Shown: piece after piece, positions 16,289 through 24,847 of the stretch
Layout: each line of letters starts with the position of its first letter
How positions within the stretch are numbered: the stretch's first letter is position 1
NCBI RefSeq assembly: GCF_002287235.1
Contig: NZ_LMVP01000301.1
Span: forward strand, 1 to 35,466
Source: Methanosarcina spelaei
GTDB lineage: Archaea > Halobacteriota > Methanosarcinia > Methanosarcinales > Methanosarcinaceae
DNA: 35,466 nucleotides
Direction: 5' to 3'
The notes under the pieces: generated by a model
What the model was told of the DNA's origin: nothing
Seen by the model: the letters and a program-made list of their open reading frames with translations, nothing else
The model's database searches: none
Translations under genes and position numbers: made by a program

Positions 16289-18607
16289 ATGAAAATTAAA
16301 AAAAGTAAGTCAATTTCTTTTGGAGTACTTCTTGTTATATTTCTGATGACCATAGGGAACGCAGCTGCAGGTTCGGAAAGAAACTCAGTTATCTACGAAG
16401 ACCGGATAGTGTGGCAGGATGATAGCAATGGAAACTGGGATATTCAAATGTACAATATTTCTACTTCCACTGAAATCCAGATCACAAACGATGAAGCCGA
16501 ACAGCAAAATCCCGATATCTATGGGGACAGGATAGTATGGCAGGATAATAGCAGTGGAAACTGGGATATTCAAATGTATGATATTTCCAGTCAGACGGAA
16601 ACTCGGATCACCACTAATGGATCAAGTCAAATCAATCCTGCTATCTACAGCGATAAGATTGTGTGGCAGGATTCCCGTAATGGAAACCAGGATATTTACA
16701 TGTACGACATTTCCACTTCCACTGAGACTCAGATAACGCACAATTTATCAGATCAGGGCAATCCTGATATTTACGCTGACAGGATCGTCTGGGTTGAAGA
16801 TGGAACTCTCTACATGTATAACATTTCGACTTCTACCGAAACCCGGATTACAAGTTATTTCTGGGGCTCTGATCACGGATCTGGTGAAGCAGGAGATTTG
16901 AATCATGCTCCCTTCATTTACGGGGATCGGGTTGTTTCTTCGGCTGAGACCGTAACAGGAAACTACCTTATCAAGCTGTATGACCTTTCTACTTCCACTG
17001 AACAGGTTATAGGTGAGTATGATGCTGATTCAAATAATCCTGCCATCTATGGTAACAGAATAGTATGGGAAGACGGACGTAAAGCCGCTCCCGGTTACTG
17101 GAACCGTGATATTTACATGTACGACCTCTCGACTTCCAGGGAAACTCAAATTACTACCAATGAATCCCGTCAGGGTGATCCTGCGATTTATGGAAATAGA
17201 GTAGTCTGGACAGATGAGCGAAATGCTATAACTTACAATGATATGTCGGACATCTATATGTACGACCTCTCAACTGCCAAAGAAACCCGGATTACCACCG
17301 TTGAAGAAGAACAGCTGGCACAGGGCACGGAAACCCGAATAACTATCAGTAAAGCCGAGCAAGAATATCCTGCTATCTATGGGGACAGGATAGTTTGGAG
17401 GGATTGGCGCAATGGAAACCAGCATGACTTCATAAACGGAGATGTGTACATGTATAATATCTCAACTTCTACGGAAACCCAAATAACTACCAATAAGTCA
17501 TGTCAGGTGAATCCCGATATCTATGGGGACAGGATTGTATGGGCAGATGACCGTAATGGAAACTGGGATATTTACATGTATAACCTTTCCACATCCAGAG
17601 AGACTCAGATCACTACCAACAACTCCGATCAATTTGATCCCTCTATCTACGGAGACAGGGTAGTATGGTTAGATCAGCGCAATGGCTATCCCAACAACGA
17701 TATTTACATGTGTGATCTCTCAACTCATAAGGAGACTCAAATCACCACCAATGGATCAAATCAGCAGTCACCTAAAATCTATGGGGACAGGATAGTATGG
17801 GAAGACTGGCGCAACGGTGACGATTACAACATAAACTCCGATATTTATATGTATGATCTTTCCACTTCCAGGGAAACTCAGATCACTACCGATGGATCAT
17901 ACCAAGGAGAGCCTGCTATCTACAGAGACAGGATAGTATGGGCAGATCAGCGTCGAGGGTGGGATATCTACATGTACAATCTTTCTACTTCCACTGAAAC
18001 TCGAATAACTGCCAGAGAGGATGGAGATAAACAAGCTCCTGCTATCTATGAAGACCGGATAGTGTGGTATGAGAATCGAAATCTCAATGTAGAGTTAGGG
18101 GGGGATATTTACATGTACAATCTCTCTACTGATACTGAAACTCAAATCTCCACCAGCTGGTCAGCGAGTGATCCTGTAATCTATGAGGACAGAATAGTCT
18201 GGCACGATTCCCGTAATGGAAACCCAGATATCTACATGTTTACTCTTGCTTCGGCCGAAGTGCCGCCTCTGGATGATAACTGTACAGATGATGAGGGAGA
18301 TGAGAACGAAACTGAGCCTTCTGATAATTGTTCTTCGGAGCTAACGCCTCTGGGTAGGATACAGGCTCTTAAGGAGTATATAGAAATTACGTACAGGGGC
18401 CACGTAAATACAAAAGCAGGCCTGGAAAATCTGCTTGATACTTCGAAATGTTACTATGAAAAGGGCGAGAATACAGAAGCTGTTTCCGTACTTAATTCAT
18501 TCATTAATTTTGTTGAAAAAATGAAACTATGTGAACAGGTTTCGGCTGATGAAGCAGATTACATGGTCAGGAAAGCAAATGAAATTATCGACCAGATAGC
18601 AAATTAA
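16289..18607 (+). CDS. Secreted TolB-like beta-propeller surface protein with 14 repeats
   Basis: This 772-residue protein has a signal peptide (about 1-28, ending NAAAG) and then fourteen repeats of about 42-60 residues. Each reads roughly IYGDRIVWxDxRNGNxDIYMYDLSTSTETQIT, as in WD40/TolB-like propellers of Methanosarcina surface proteins. Fourteen is twice seven, so two seven-bladed propellers are likely. The fifth repeat is diverged (VVSSAET in place of IVWxD), and the seventh carries an insertion with a second ETRIT. After repeat 14 comes an acidic, Cys-containing linker and an alpha-helical domain of about 95 residues with no membrane helix, so it is probably released or bound non-covalently. 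ATG 16289 is chosen because GAGGG lies eight bases before it; an in-frame TTG at 16274 has no such site. Confidence 0.85.
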   Translation: MKIKKSKSISFGVLLVIFLMTIGNAAAGSERNSVIYEDRIVWQDDSNGNWDIQMYNISTSTEIQITNDEAEQQNPDIYGDRIVWQDNSSGNWDIQMYDISSQTETRITTNGSSQINPAIYSDKIVWQDSRNGNQDIYMYDISTSTETQITHNLSDQGNPDIYADRIVWVEDGTLYMYNISTSTETRITSYFWGSDHGSGEAGDLNHAPFIYGDRVVSSAETVTGNYLIKLYDLSTSTEQVIGEYDADSNNPAIYGNRIVWEDGRKAAPGYWNRDIYMYDLSTSRETQITTNESRQGDPAIYGNRVVWTDERNAITYNDMSDIYMYDLSTAKETRITTVEEEQLAQGTETRITISKAEQEYPAIYGDRIVWRDWRNGNQHDFINGDVYMYNISTSTETQITTNKSCQVNPDIYGDRIVWADDRNGNWDIYMYNLSTSRETQITTNNSDQFDPSIYGDRVVWLDQRNGYPNNDIYMCDLSTHKETQITTNGSNQQSPKIYGDRIVWEDWRNGDDYNINSDIYMYDLSTSRETQITTDGSYQGEPAIYRDRIVWADQRRGWDIYMYNLSTSTETRITAREDGDKQAPAIYEDRIVWYENRNLNVELGGDIYMYNLSTDTETQISTSWSASDPVIYEDRIVWHDSRNGNPDIYMFTLASAEVPPLDDNCTDDEGDENETEPSDNCSSELTPLGRIQALKEYIEITYRGHVNTKAGLENLLDTSKCYYEKGENTEAVSVLNSFINFVEKMKLCEQVSADEADYMVRKANEIIDQIAN

Positions 18608-18937
18608 GAGTGAGGATTGAGTCTACAGCCTTCAGGAAGCGTAAAGAAAAATCAATAACATTCTCTACTTTTATTCATTCATTTTTTTTCTTTTTATATT
18701 TATTTGGTAATTTAATTTTGCATATCTACGGCGCTTATGGGATTAGTTGCTATTAAGGTCATATTTCTCATCCTCAGATTATTGAATAAAAGCGCTAGTG
18801 TTAACTATTATGGTCTTATCCATGGTTATCTATCCAGAAGTAAGAACAGAATCAAGAAGCAGAAATAAAAATAAAAGTAAAAACAAAATTAAGAAGCAGA
18901 AGTAAAAAGGAATGACATCAGGAATAGAGGAATTAAT
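18608..18937. other. Intergenic with T-rich terminator-like tract and small direct repeat
   Basis: A T-rich run around 18680-18710, likely where transcription of the propeller gene stops, is followed by plain sequence. AAGAAGCAGAARTAAAA then occurs twice (near 18855 and 18893) just before the AOR gene. GAGGAA before the ATG is its ribosome site. No gene. Confidence 0.4.
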
Positions 18938-20713
18938 ATGGCTGGCTGGACAGGAAAAACAGTATACGTAAACCTTGATTCCGAATCTGTAAATACAGTC
19001 AGGACTGATGAAAACTTAATTCGGAAATACCTTGGTGGCCGAGGGATGGGGGTAGAACTGCTTTCCAAACTTGCAGGCGCGGATATTGACCCTCTTAGTC
19101 CGGAAAATCCCCTTATATTTACCTCTGGGCCTCTTTCTGGCCTTGCCCCAATGGCTTCAGGAGCGGTCCTCACGTCGAAATCACCTCTAACAGGCACAAC
19201 ATTTAGCTGGAATATGACTGGGGGCTTCGGGAGAGAACTCAAGAAGGCTGAAATTGATGCTCTGGTAGTCACCGGAACGACAAACAGGCCTTCCTATGTG
19301 GAAATTACAGAAGGAAATGTTGAAGTTGTGCCCGCAGAGCAGCTCTGGGGAAAAAATGTCAAGGCCTGTACTGAAGTCCTTGAAAATAAAGGCAGCGTGG
19401 CATGCATTGGTAAAGCAGGAGAAAAACAGGTTCCGATTTCCTCTTTTGTGGTCGATTCCATCCATATAGGAAGAGGAGGTCTGGGTGCAATTGCCGGCTC
19501 AAAAATGCTCAAAGCCGTTGTTGTGAAAGGAGAAAAAGAACTTTTACCTTTCGATCCTGAGGGATTCCGAGAACTTGAGATAAGAGTTTTGAAACTTTTT
19601 GATGCAAGTCCCATGCTCTCTAAAGGACTCTCAAATTATGGCACGTCTGCGCTTGTAAAATTACTGGATTATATGAATCTCATCCCTAGCAAGAACTTTA
19701 CTGGAAAGAATCCTCCCTTTGCAGATATGCTTTCAGGAGAGTATATCAAATCTGTCTTCAAGCTTGAAAAAGAGAGTTGTCCTGGCTGTCCTCTGGGTTG
19801 TAAAAAGAGAATTAAAGAAACAGCGCAGATGTTTAAAAAGACAGGACAGGTTTTGACTGAAGGACAAACTTTGCTTGAAGGACAAATTTTACCTGATTAT
19901 GATTCCATCTGGGCCTTCGGGTTTAACCTCGAAAACCCTGATATCACCTCCGTGATTAAAGCTGACAGAATATGCAAGGATTACGGGCTTGACCCGATCT
20001 CAGCAGGTTCCGTGCTCGGGGCTTGTGCAGAGCTCAAATCGAGAATGATTAACGCTAATGGACTGGAGTTTCTGCTCTCGAAAATTGGGGAAGGGTCAAA
20101 GTTAGGAAATGGGGCTAGAAGATACTTGTCAAGTCTTGGGAGAACAGACTTGAGCATGGATGTGAAAGGGCTCGAACTCGGAGGTTTTGATCCACGAGGG
20201 ATAAGGGGGCAGGCCCTGGCTTATGCTACTTCCAGCCATGGGGGAGACTATTTGACTGCTTTCATGGTCGGACCTGAGGTACTTGGGAAGCCTGTAGGTC
20301 TTAACCGTCTGAGCCTTAAAGGAAAAGCAGGTATTCTCCAGGTATTTGAGAACCTGACTGCAGTTCTGGACTCCTTTGTGTTCTGCCCTTACTCAGGTTT
20401 TGCCCTTGGTGAAGAGCTAGGTTCTGCTCTCCTACTTTCGGCTGCAGGTATGGAGATTTCGCCCGCAGAGCTCCTGAGAATTGGAGAAAGAACCTATAAT
20501 CTTGAGAGAATGTATAACCTTAAAGCAGGATTTACCCGAAAAGAAGATACCCTTCCTGAAAGGCTATTTGAAAACAATGGAGGGAATGAAGGGTACGGAA
20601 TTCCCAGGCAGGAGTTTGAAGCTGCACTTCAGGAATATTATCATTACCGAGGATGGAATGAAGAAGGAGTGCCCAGGCCGGAGAAGTTAAAGGAGCTTGG
20701 AATTAATTTTTAA
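18938..20713 (+). CDS. aor: Aldehyde:ferredoxin oxidoreductase (tungstopterin enzyme)
   Basis: The 591-residue protein is of AOR family length. AOR oxidises aldehydes to acids, or the reverse with ferredoxin, using a bis-tungstopterin and one [4Fe-4S] cluster in the cytoplasm. The cluster motif CPGCPLGC gives C281, C284 and C288; C483 in VFCPYSG matches the fourth ligand. These are close to C288, C291, C295 and C494 of the Pyrococcus enzyme. N-terminal GGRGMGVELL (33-42) and the later HGGDYLT region fit pterin contacts. GAGGAA lies before the ATG. It stands alone; no ferredoxin or tungstate transport genes are near. Substrate cannot be deduced; members also include formaldehyde and GAPOR-type enzymes, but the overall length and motifs favour AOR. 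Confidence 0.9.
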   Translation: MAGWTGKTVYVNLDSESVNTVRTDENLIRKYLGGRGMGVELLSKLAGADIDPLSPENPLIFTSGPLSGLAPMASGAVLTSKSPLTGTTFSWNMTGGFGRELKKAEIDALVVTGTTNRPSYVEITEGNVEVVPAEQLWGKNVKACTEVLENKGSVACIGKAGEKQVPISSFVVDSIHIGRGGLGAIAGSKMLKAVVVKGEKELLPFDPEGFRELEIRVLKLFDASPMLSKGLSNYGTSALVKLLDYMNLIPSKNFTGKNPPFADMLSGEYIKSVFKLEKESCPGCPLGCKKRIKETAQMFKKTGQVLTEGQTLLEGQILPDYDSIWAFGFNLENPDITSVIKADRICKDYGLDPISAGSVLGACAELKSRMINANGLEFLLSKIGEGSKLGNGARRYLSSLGRTDLSMDVKGLELGGFDPRGIRGQALAYATSSHGGDYLTAFMVGPEVLGKPVGLNRLSLKGKAGILQVFENLTAVLDSFVFCPYSGFALGEELGSALLLSAAGMEISPAELLRIGERTYNLERMYNLKAGFTRKEDTLPERLFENNGGNEGYGIPRQEFEAALQEYYHYRGWNEEGVPRPEKLKELGINF

Positions 20714-21190
20714 TATGAAAAACGGAAAGGCAGTGTGTTTGCCATAACAACTGCAGATCGAATCGTGAAATAATCTTAAAAACAAAAAGGAACTACTTTC
20801 AGTGATTTTTACTCTACCGCACACTCTAAAAAGTAATAAATCTTATAAGGTAAAGGATTTTCTATTTAAAGTCCAATATTCCCTTTAATTCAGTATTCCT
20901 TTAATCTGGATTTTTCGGAAATTTCATGCAGTTTTCCACGAAATTCGGTCAAAAGACGAAAAATCTCGCACAAGCGTTATATAGTCATGGATAATTAATC
21001 GTATTAGTTCTCGATCTGTAGATTGGTTCTGCAGGCATCCTAAATTTGGAATACTTTCCAGTTTTTCTATCCAGGCCTTAAGCAATGTATGGATAAAATA
21101 AGAGCCAGGCTTAAAAATTAGAAAAGCCTTCTTATACTACTTTACCGGAGTCATGGAAAGTCTTCGGCAAATTCGGAATGACGTTTACAG
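20714..21190. other. Intergenic upstream of the IF-5A leader
   Basis: There is no gene in this stretch. GCGTTATATAGTC near 20971 resembles a TATA box and would start a leader of about 300 bases ahead of IF-5A that includes the duplicated hairpin element at 21191-21271. This is plausible but not shown. Confidence 0.35.
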
Positions 21191-21271
21191 CTCATTTAGC
21201 ATGAAAATGCTGCCATCAGCATGCATTTTCATATAGTTGTGCATGTTATTCAAGGAATATCATGTTTGTTT
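21191..21271 (+). repeat. 81-bp duplicated hairpin element, copy 1 (IF-5A leader)
   Basis: It is identical at 80 of 81 positions to 24848-24928; the only difference is T versus C near the end (GGAATAT/GGAATAC). It contains ATGAAAATGCTG-CCAT-CAGC-ATGC-ATTTTCAT, a 12-pair stem with a four-base bulge and a CCAT loop, and ends with AAGGAAT...CATGTTTG, a ribosome site and an ATG. That ATG (21262) is in frame with IF-5A. It could be a regulatory RNA leader or a small mobile-like element. Confidence 0.85.
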
Positions 21272-21303
21272 ATAAACATCTAAAAACGTATGGGAGAATC
21301 GTT

Positions 21304-21690
21304 ATGAAACAGCAGGTAGAAGTAAAGGAACTCAAAGAAGGGAAATACGTAATTATCGATGACGAAGCATGTGTCATAAAGAGCATTACCAAATCCAAGC
21401 CGGGAAAACACGGGGCTGCAAAGGCAAGAATAGAGGCTATCGGACTTTTTGACGGCCAGAAGCGCTCTTTCATAGGCTCAGTTGCAACCAAAGTATACGT
21501 CCCGATTGTGGAAAGAAAGACTGCACAGGTAATCTCGATTACCGGCGACATTGCCCAGCTTATGGACATGGGAGACTTCTCAACCTTTGAGATCGTAATT
21601 CCTGATGAATACAAGGATAAGGTCAAAGAGGGCGAAGAGATTTCTTACATTACAGCTCTTAACAAGGTCAAGCTCGATATACGGACATAA
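21304..21690 (+). CDS. eif5A: Archaeal translation factor IF-5A (aIF5A, hypusine-containing)
   Basis: The 128-residue protein is archaeal IF-5A, which binds the ribosome and helps peptide bond formation at difficult sequences. The loop SKPGKHGAAKA (31-41) has K35 at the position modified by deoxyhypusine synthase. The C-terminal half is the OB-fold domain. Start choice: ATG 21304 (MKQQVEVKEL) has GGGAG eight bases before it and is where family members normally begin. An in-frame ATG at 21262, with AAGGA before it, would add fourteen residues and comes from the 81-bp duplicated element. Both could be used. Next downstream, after a terminator-like hairpin, is agmatinase, which supplies polyamine precursors related to this modification. 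Confidence 0.93.
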   Translation: MKQQVEVKELKEGKYVIIDDEACVIKSITKSKPGKHGAAKARIEAIGLFDGQKRSFIGSVATKVYVPIVERKTAQVISITGDIAQLMDMGDFSTFEIVIPDEYKDKVKEGEEISYITALNKVKLDIRT

Positions 21691-21711
21691 ATTTTCAAAA
21701 CTAAAGTGAGA

Positions 21712-21744
21712 ACTCAGGTTAAGGACCTGAGTCATTCTTTTTTT
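21712..21744 (+). terminator. Hairpin plus T-run after IF-5A
   Basis: ACTCAGGT (21712-21719) and ACCTGAGT (21725-21732) form a perfect eight-pair stem with loop TAAGG. A run of seven T (21738-21744) follows. It resembles an intrinsic terminator between IF-5A and agmatinase and might only partly stop transcription. Confidence 0.7.
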
Positions 21745-21773
21745 AAGCAAATAATTTCGTATCAGGCTAAATT

Positions 21774-22649
21774 ATGTTTTTACCCAATTCTTTTATAGAC
21801 GCTCTTGCAGACTATGAATCTGCACGTTATGTTATCTTCGGCGTGCCTTTTGATAATACCTCTTCTTACAGAGCAGGTAGCCGCTGGGCTCCTGACGCTA
21901 TGCGGCAGGCCTCCGCAAATTTTGAGAGTTACAACCCGACTTTCGATATAGATCTTGTCGATATTCCAATTTATGATGCCGGAAACCTGGAAACTTCCGC
22001 TTTGGTTGACGAAACACTTCAGAGTCTGTACGAAGCTACAAAAGACCTCCTGAATGATGGTAAGTTTCCAATTATGCTTGGTGGAGAGCATTCTCTGACC
22101 TTTGCTATGGTTAAGGCCTGCGCTGAAATCGCAGGAGAAGATTTCGGGGTTCTTGTCCTGGACGCTCATTTTGACCTGAGGGAAGAGTACAGGGGCTTTA
22201 AGCATAACCATGCGTGTGTGTCCCGAAATATTCTCAATGAGGTTACTAAGAATCTTGTTTCCATAGGCATAAGAAGCGGCCCGGAAGAAGAATGGGTTTT
22301 TGCCAGGGAAAATAACCTGAAGTATTACACAGCTGATGATGTGGAATCCACAGGCATGGTAGAGATCCTTAAAGAAGCCCTTGAGTGGCTTGACTGCAGC
22401 CAGATCTATCTTTCCCTTGATATGGATGCAATAGACCCGGCTTATGCTCCTGGTCTCGGCACGCCTGAACCTTTTGGCCTGAGTGCGCGAGATGTAAGGA
22501 CTGCAATAAGAACACTTGCTCCTTTCTCAATGGCTTTTGATGTCGTAGAAATCGCCCCTGAATACGATTCCGGACAAACCGCCATGCTTGGGGCAAAATT
22601 GATGAGAGAGCTTATTGCTTCCCACGCAAAGAGTTGTAGGAAAGCATAA
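21774..22649 (+). CDS. speB: Agmatinase (ureohydrolase)
   Basis: The 291-residue ureohydrolase makes putrescine and urea from agmatine with two Mn ions. All metal-site motifs are present: GGEHS (103-107, H106), DAHFD (130-134) and SLDMDAIDP (214-222, D216 and D218). GLGTPEPFG (227-235) matches the agmatinase-type loop. Length and the C-terminal AFDVVEIAPEYD favour agmatinase over arginase or formiminoglutamase. It starts 84 bases after IF-5A, on the same strand, with a terminator-like hairpin between. The link is sensible because polyamine synthesis feeds the hypusine modification of IF-5A. The ribosome site is poor, so its own promoter in the gap is possible. Confidence 0.93.
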   Translation: MFLPNSFIDALADYESARYVIFGVPFDNTSSYRAGSRWAPDAMRQASANFESYNPTFDIDLVDIPIYDAGNLETSALVDETLQSLYEATKDLLNDGKFPIMLGGEHSLTFAMVKACAEIAGEDFGVLVLDAHFDLREEYRGFKHNHACVSRNILNEVTKNLVSIGIRSGPEEEWVFARENNLKYYTADDVESTGMVEILKEALEWLDCSQIYLSLDMDAIDPAYAPGLGTPEPFGLSARDVRTAIRTLAPFSMAFDVVEIAPEYDSGQTAMLGAKLMRELIASHAKSCRKA

Positions 22650-22719
22650 GCTAAGAAAACAGAAAGTTTTAGCTAAAAACTGCTGGAAAAGGCGAAGTAT
22701 TAAAAACTTCGGGACTTTC

Positions 22720-22820
22720 CCAGAGTTCAATACCTCAGGACTTATTACATCCAGAGTTCAATATCTCAGGACTCATTACATCCAGGGCTCAGTATATCCA
22801 AGATTTGATACGTCCAGAAC
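22720..22820 (+). repeat. 31-bp tandem repeat, about three copies, after speB
   Basis: CCAGAGTTCAAT recurs at 22720 and 22751, with CCAGGGCTCAGT at 22782 and a partial CCAGAAC near 22814. The period is 31, 31, then 32. Units have CTCAGGACT...ATTACAT between. It ends just before the end of the convergent small gene at 22849. It is like the other short-period arrays in this window and is probably non-coding. Confidence 0.75.
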
Positions 22821-22848
22821 CCTTTTTATTCAACGAGGTTTACATTAG

Positions 22849-23025
22849 TTAAGTACGCCAAATGGCTATTATCTTGTCAATTGCTATGTGCGTGTACTTT
22901 TCATTATGCTCGAGAGTGAGCACATTGTCTGCGCAGGCTTCCACTTTTCCGTTAAATACATCAGGACCCCCGCAGTAAACATCTACGACTTCGCCTAGAA
23001 GATGTTCTACTATAAAAGGCTGCAT
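22849..23025 (-). CDS. Small Sm-like protein, copy A (unknown function)
   Basis: The 58-residue protein starts MQPFIVEHLLGEVVDVYCGG and ends IAIDKIIAIWRT. The pattern of a G-V-x-V-x-C-G-G strand, F-x-G-x-V, D-N-V-L-T-L and a final I-A-I-x-x-I-I-A-I strand resembles a minimal Sm/Lsm beta barrel, but without a search this is inference. Two Cys (C18, C31) are shared with the next gene. ATG 23025 is chosen because GAGGTG lies about eight bases before it; a longer in-frame start at 23070 has none. A paralogue lies directly upstream on the same strand (23230-23409), so this is a tandem duplication. The function is not known to me. Confidence 0.75.
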   Translation of the reverse strand: MQPFIVEHLLGEVVDVYCGGPDVFNGKVEACADNVLTLEHNEKYTHIAIDKIIAIWRT

Positions 23026-23229
23026 TTCTTTACACCTCGATATTTTTTCACATCTCAAACTCTGGGACACTAATTTGAGTGGCCTTTATTTCCCAAAGAC
23101 CAGGGCACCAGTTCAGCTTTTCAGTTTTAGTCAGATTTAGAAGAAAATTCTCAAAACTTTCCCTTAGTCCGTTTGTTCTCTATAATTGTCCTCTATAGTA
23201 CAGGAACATCGGAACTTGAAACTTTGAAC

Positions 23230-23409
23230 TTATTGGCCCCATATAGCTATTATCTTGTCAATAGCTATATGGGTGAGTTTTCCTTCGCTATTGAGCGTCA
23301 GAACATTATCGGCACAGGCTTCTACATTTCCCTTGAAAACATCAGGTCCACCGCAGTAAACGTCCACATCCTTATTAAGATAGTGTTCCACTATAAACGA
23401 TTGCATCAT
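23230..23409 (-). CDS. Small Sm-like protein, copy B (paralogue of 22849-23025)
   Basis: This 59-residue protein begins MMQSFIVEHYLNKDVDVYCG and shares about three quarters of its residues with copy A, including CGGPDVF, VEACADNVLTL and THIAIDKIIAIW. Between the pair, differences cluster after DNVLTL (NSEGK versus EHNEK). AGGAG is ten bases before the first ATG (23409); a second ATG follows at once (23406) and gives exactly the 58-residue length of copy A. Both copies are intact, so the duplication is being kept. The gap between them is 204 bases, enough for separate promoters. Fold and function as for copy A are inference. Confidence 0.75.
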   Translation of the reverse strand: MMQSFIVEHYLNKDVDVYCGGPDVFKGNVEACADNVLTLNSEGKLTHIAIDKIIAIWGQ

Positions 23410-23847
23410 AGATTCTTTTCTCCTGCTTATTTTCTTTACAACTTGTTTATTTACCTATTAGTTTTTCTGATGACAATAACTGACAGTCTGTACATCCGCA
23501 GATATCCGTTAATTGTAACTATCTTTTCATTTCTTATAAATATATTTAAAAACTAAAATTGTTTTTTGGAGTGCACTACTGTTAATCTTTGAAAGGAAAA
23601 TCAGCTTACTTGCCAGAGAGCCTGTATAGCTCCCAGTTCTTGTTTTCGTGGAAATATAAATTAGTTATATGGCTTTCTTTTCTCCAGGTTTACTTGTTTA
23701 GGGAGTTCAGGAAAGCTAGGTTTATCTGGAAATATTTCATAAATGAGCTTTCAATGAAAAAATTAAACTCAAAAAACTATCTGGGAAATACCCCTTAAAA
23801 TTTCTCAATTTTAAACCAGTAAATCCTTTATCTAAGAATCAAGTGAA
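23410..23847. other. Intergenic, no defended gene
   Basis: The stretch holds one 69-codon frame on the plus strand (23589-23798) whose composition (many Phe, Lys, Tyr, Trp) looks like chance in AT-rich DNA; I do not support it. No repeats or hairpins of note. It contains the upstream region of the Sm-like pair and the 3' side of the XRE gene. Confidence 0.4.
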
Positions 23848-24072
23848 TTAACCCTTTCTTTCAGAATTCCTGGCTTCACGGTCTTCATAGAGGAAAATTT
23901 CTTCAATACGGGCGTCAAAAAGCCTGGCAAGCTTGAATGCAAGTTCAAGCGAGGGATCATATTTACCTTTTTCAATTGCATTTATGGTTTGCCTCGTAAC
24001 TCCTACTTTTTCAGACAGGTTTTCCTGAGTAAGATCGTGTATTGCCCTGTAAACTTTTATATTATTTTTCAT
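23848..24072 (-). CDS. XRE-family helix-turn-helix regulator
   Basis: The 74-residue protein is almost all one HTH_3 domain. LTQENLSEKVGVTRQTINAI (14-33) is the DNA-binding helix pair, followed by EKGKYDPSLELAFKLARLFD, typical of small repressors of the YozG/YgzD kind. I start it at the second ATG (24072) because GGAG in the codons of an earlier in-frame ATG (24084) serves as ribosome site six bases before it. It is read after the DUF2178 membrane gene with a 90-base gap on the same strand, a pairing seen often. A perfect 13-bp inverted repeat lies 90 bases before that operon and is a good operator candidate. Confidence 0.87.
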   Translation of the reverse strand: MKNNIKVYRAIHDLTQENLSEKVGVTRQTINAIEKGKYDPSLELAFKLARLFDARIEEIFLYEDREARNSERKG

Positions 24073-24162
24073 TGAAAACTCCATATTTTCACAAGCGAAC
24101 GTAAACGGATATCTGACAAGATACTCCAGTAATCTGGAAACCTGTAAACTCTAACCGTTAAT

Positions 24163-24546
24163 TTATCCTCCTGATTTCGTATTAAAATACATATAAAAGA
24201 TAGAGTAAAGTACAAGACTCGCGCAAGCCGCGTATGACATGAAAAAACCAAAATCTGTATATTTCGGATAAGTATCTTTCATTGCTATAAGGACTGCACC
24301 CCCTATGGCAAAACTAAGAATTATGAACTGGAATGTAATTCCTGAGGCTTTTTGACTTATCTGACGAATTCTCTCATCTTCTACGATATCTTCCAGTCTG
24401 CGTTTTGAGAGGTACATAACAGCTATGCCTCCAAAGAAGGAAGCTACGGCAAGTGCAGGATTTCCTATTAAAATTGAAAAGCTAATTACAGCTGCCATAA
24501 CCATTGTAGTAAGAAAGGTGATTATTTTGAACTGCTTATGTTTCAT
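24163..24546 (-). CDS. DUF2178-type four-helix membrane protein
   Basis: The 127-residue protein has four membrane segments (about 7-28, 30-47, 68-88 and 99-121), with an acidic-basic loop SKRRLEDIVEDERIRQISQ (47-65) between helices 2 and 3. That loop and the arrangement match DUF2178 proteins, which are commonly paired with a small XRE regulator, as here. GGAGGT is seven bases before the ATG. The function of the family is unknown; ideas of a sensor or immunity role would be guesswork. Confidence 0.8.
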   Translation of the reverse strand: MKHKQFKIITFLTTMVMAAVISFSILIGNPALAVASFFGGIAVMYLSKRRLEDIVEDERIRQISQKASGITFQFIILSFAIGGAVLIAMKDTYPKYTDFGFFMSYAACASLVLYSIFYMYFNTKSGG

Positions 24547-24635
24547 TTACAGAACCTCCATAAGGGTTTTCAATGAAAGTCGAATTCTCTCAGTATAATC
24601 ATGTATATGTACACATGTAAATTGTCTATGTTTAA

Positions 24636-24669
24636 TTACAATATGTAATATAAACTTTACATATTGTAA
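24636..24669. promoter_or_regulatory. Perfect 13-bp inverted repeat, probable operator of the DUF2178-XRE operon
   Basis: TTACAATATGTAA (24636-24648), spacer TATAAACT, then TTACATATTGTAA (24657-24669). The arms are exact reverse complements. It is 90 bases before the DUF2178 start. Nearby TGTACACATGTAA (24608-24620) repeats a half-site-like GTAA. The XRE protein next door is the obvious binder, probably for autoregulation. This is inferred, not shown. Confidence 0.7.
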
Positions 24670-24847
24670 ATATGTTATTACATTATATTAAGTTGTCGAA
24701 AGGTTGTTCAGAGTACACGGATAAAGGTTGATAGAAGGGCAACTAGAAAGCAAGATTTCAATATCGAGTGGGTAGAAAGTATAGAGCCGTCAGAAAAAAG
24801 TTAAAAGCGTAAAAAATTAGCTTTCTACAGATATACACAAAATACTA

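Noticed and set aside
23173-23556. 127-codon frame on the plus strand
   Set aside because: It is antisense to the second Sm-like gene, which has a strong paralogue and a ribosome site.
23589-23798. 69-codon frame on the plus strand
   Set aside because: AT-driven amino acid composition and no ribosome site; nothing resembling a known protein.
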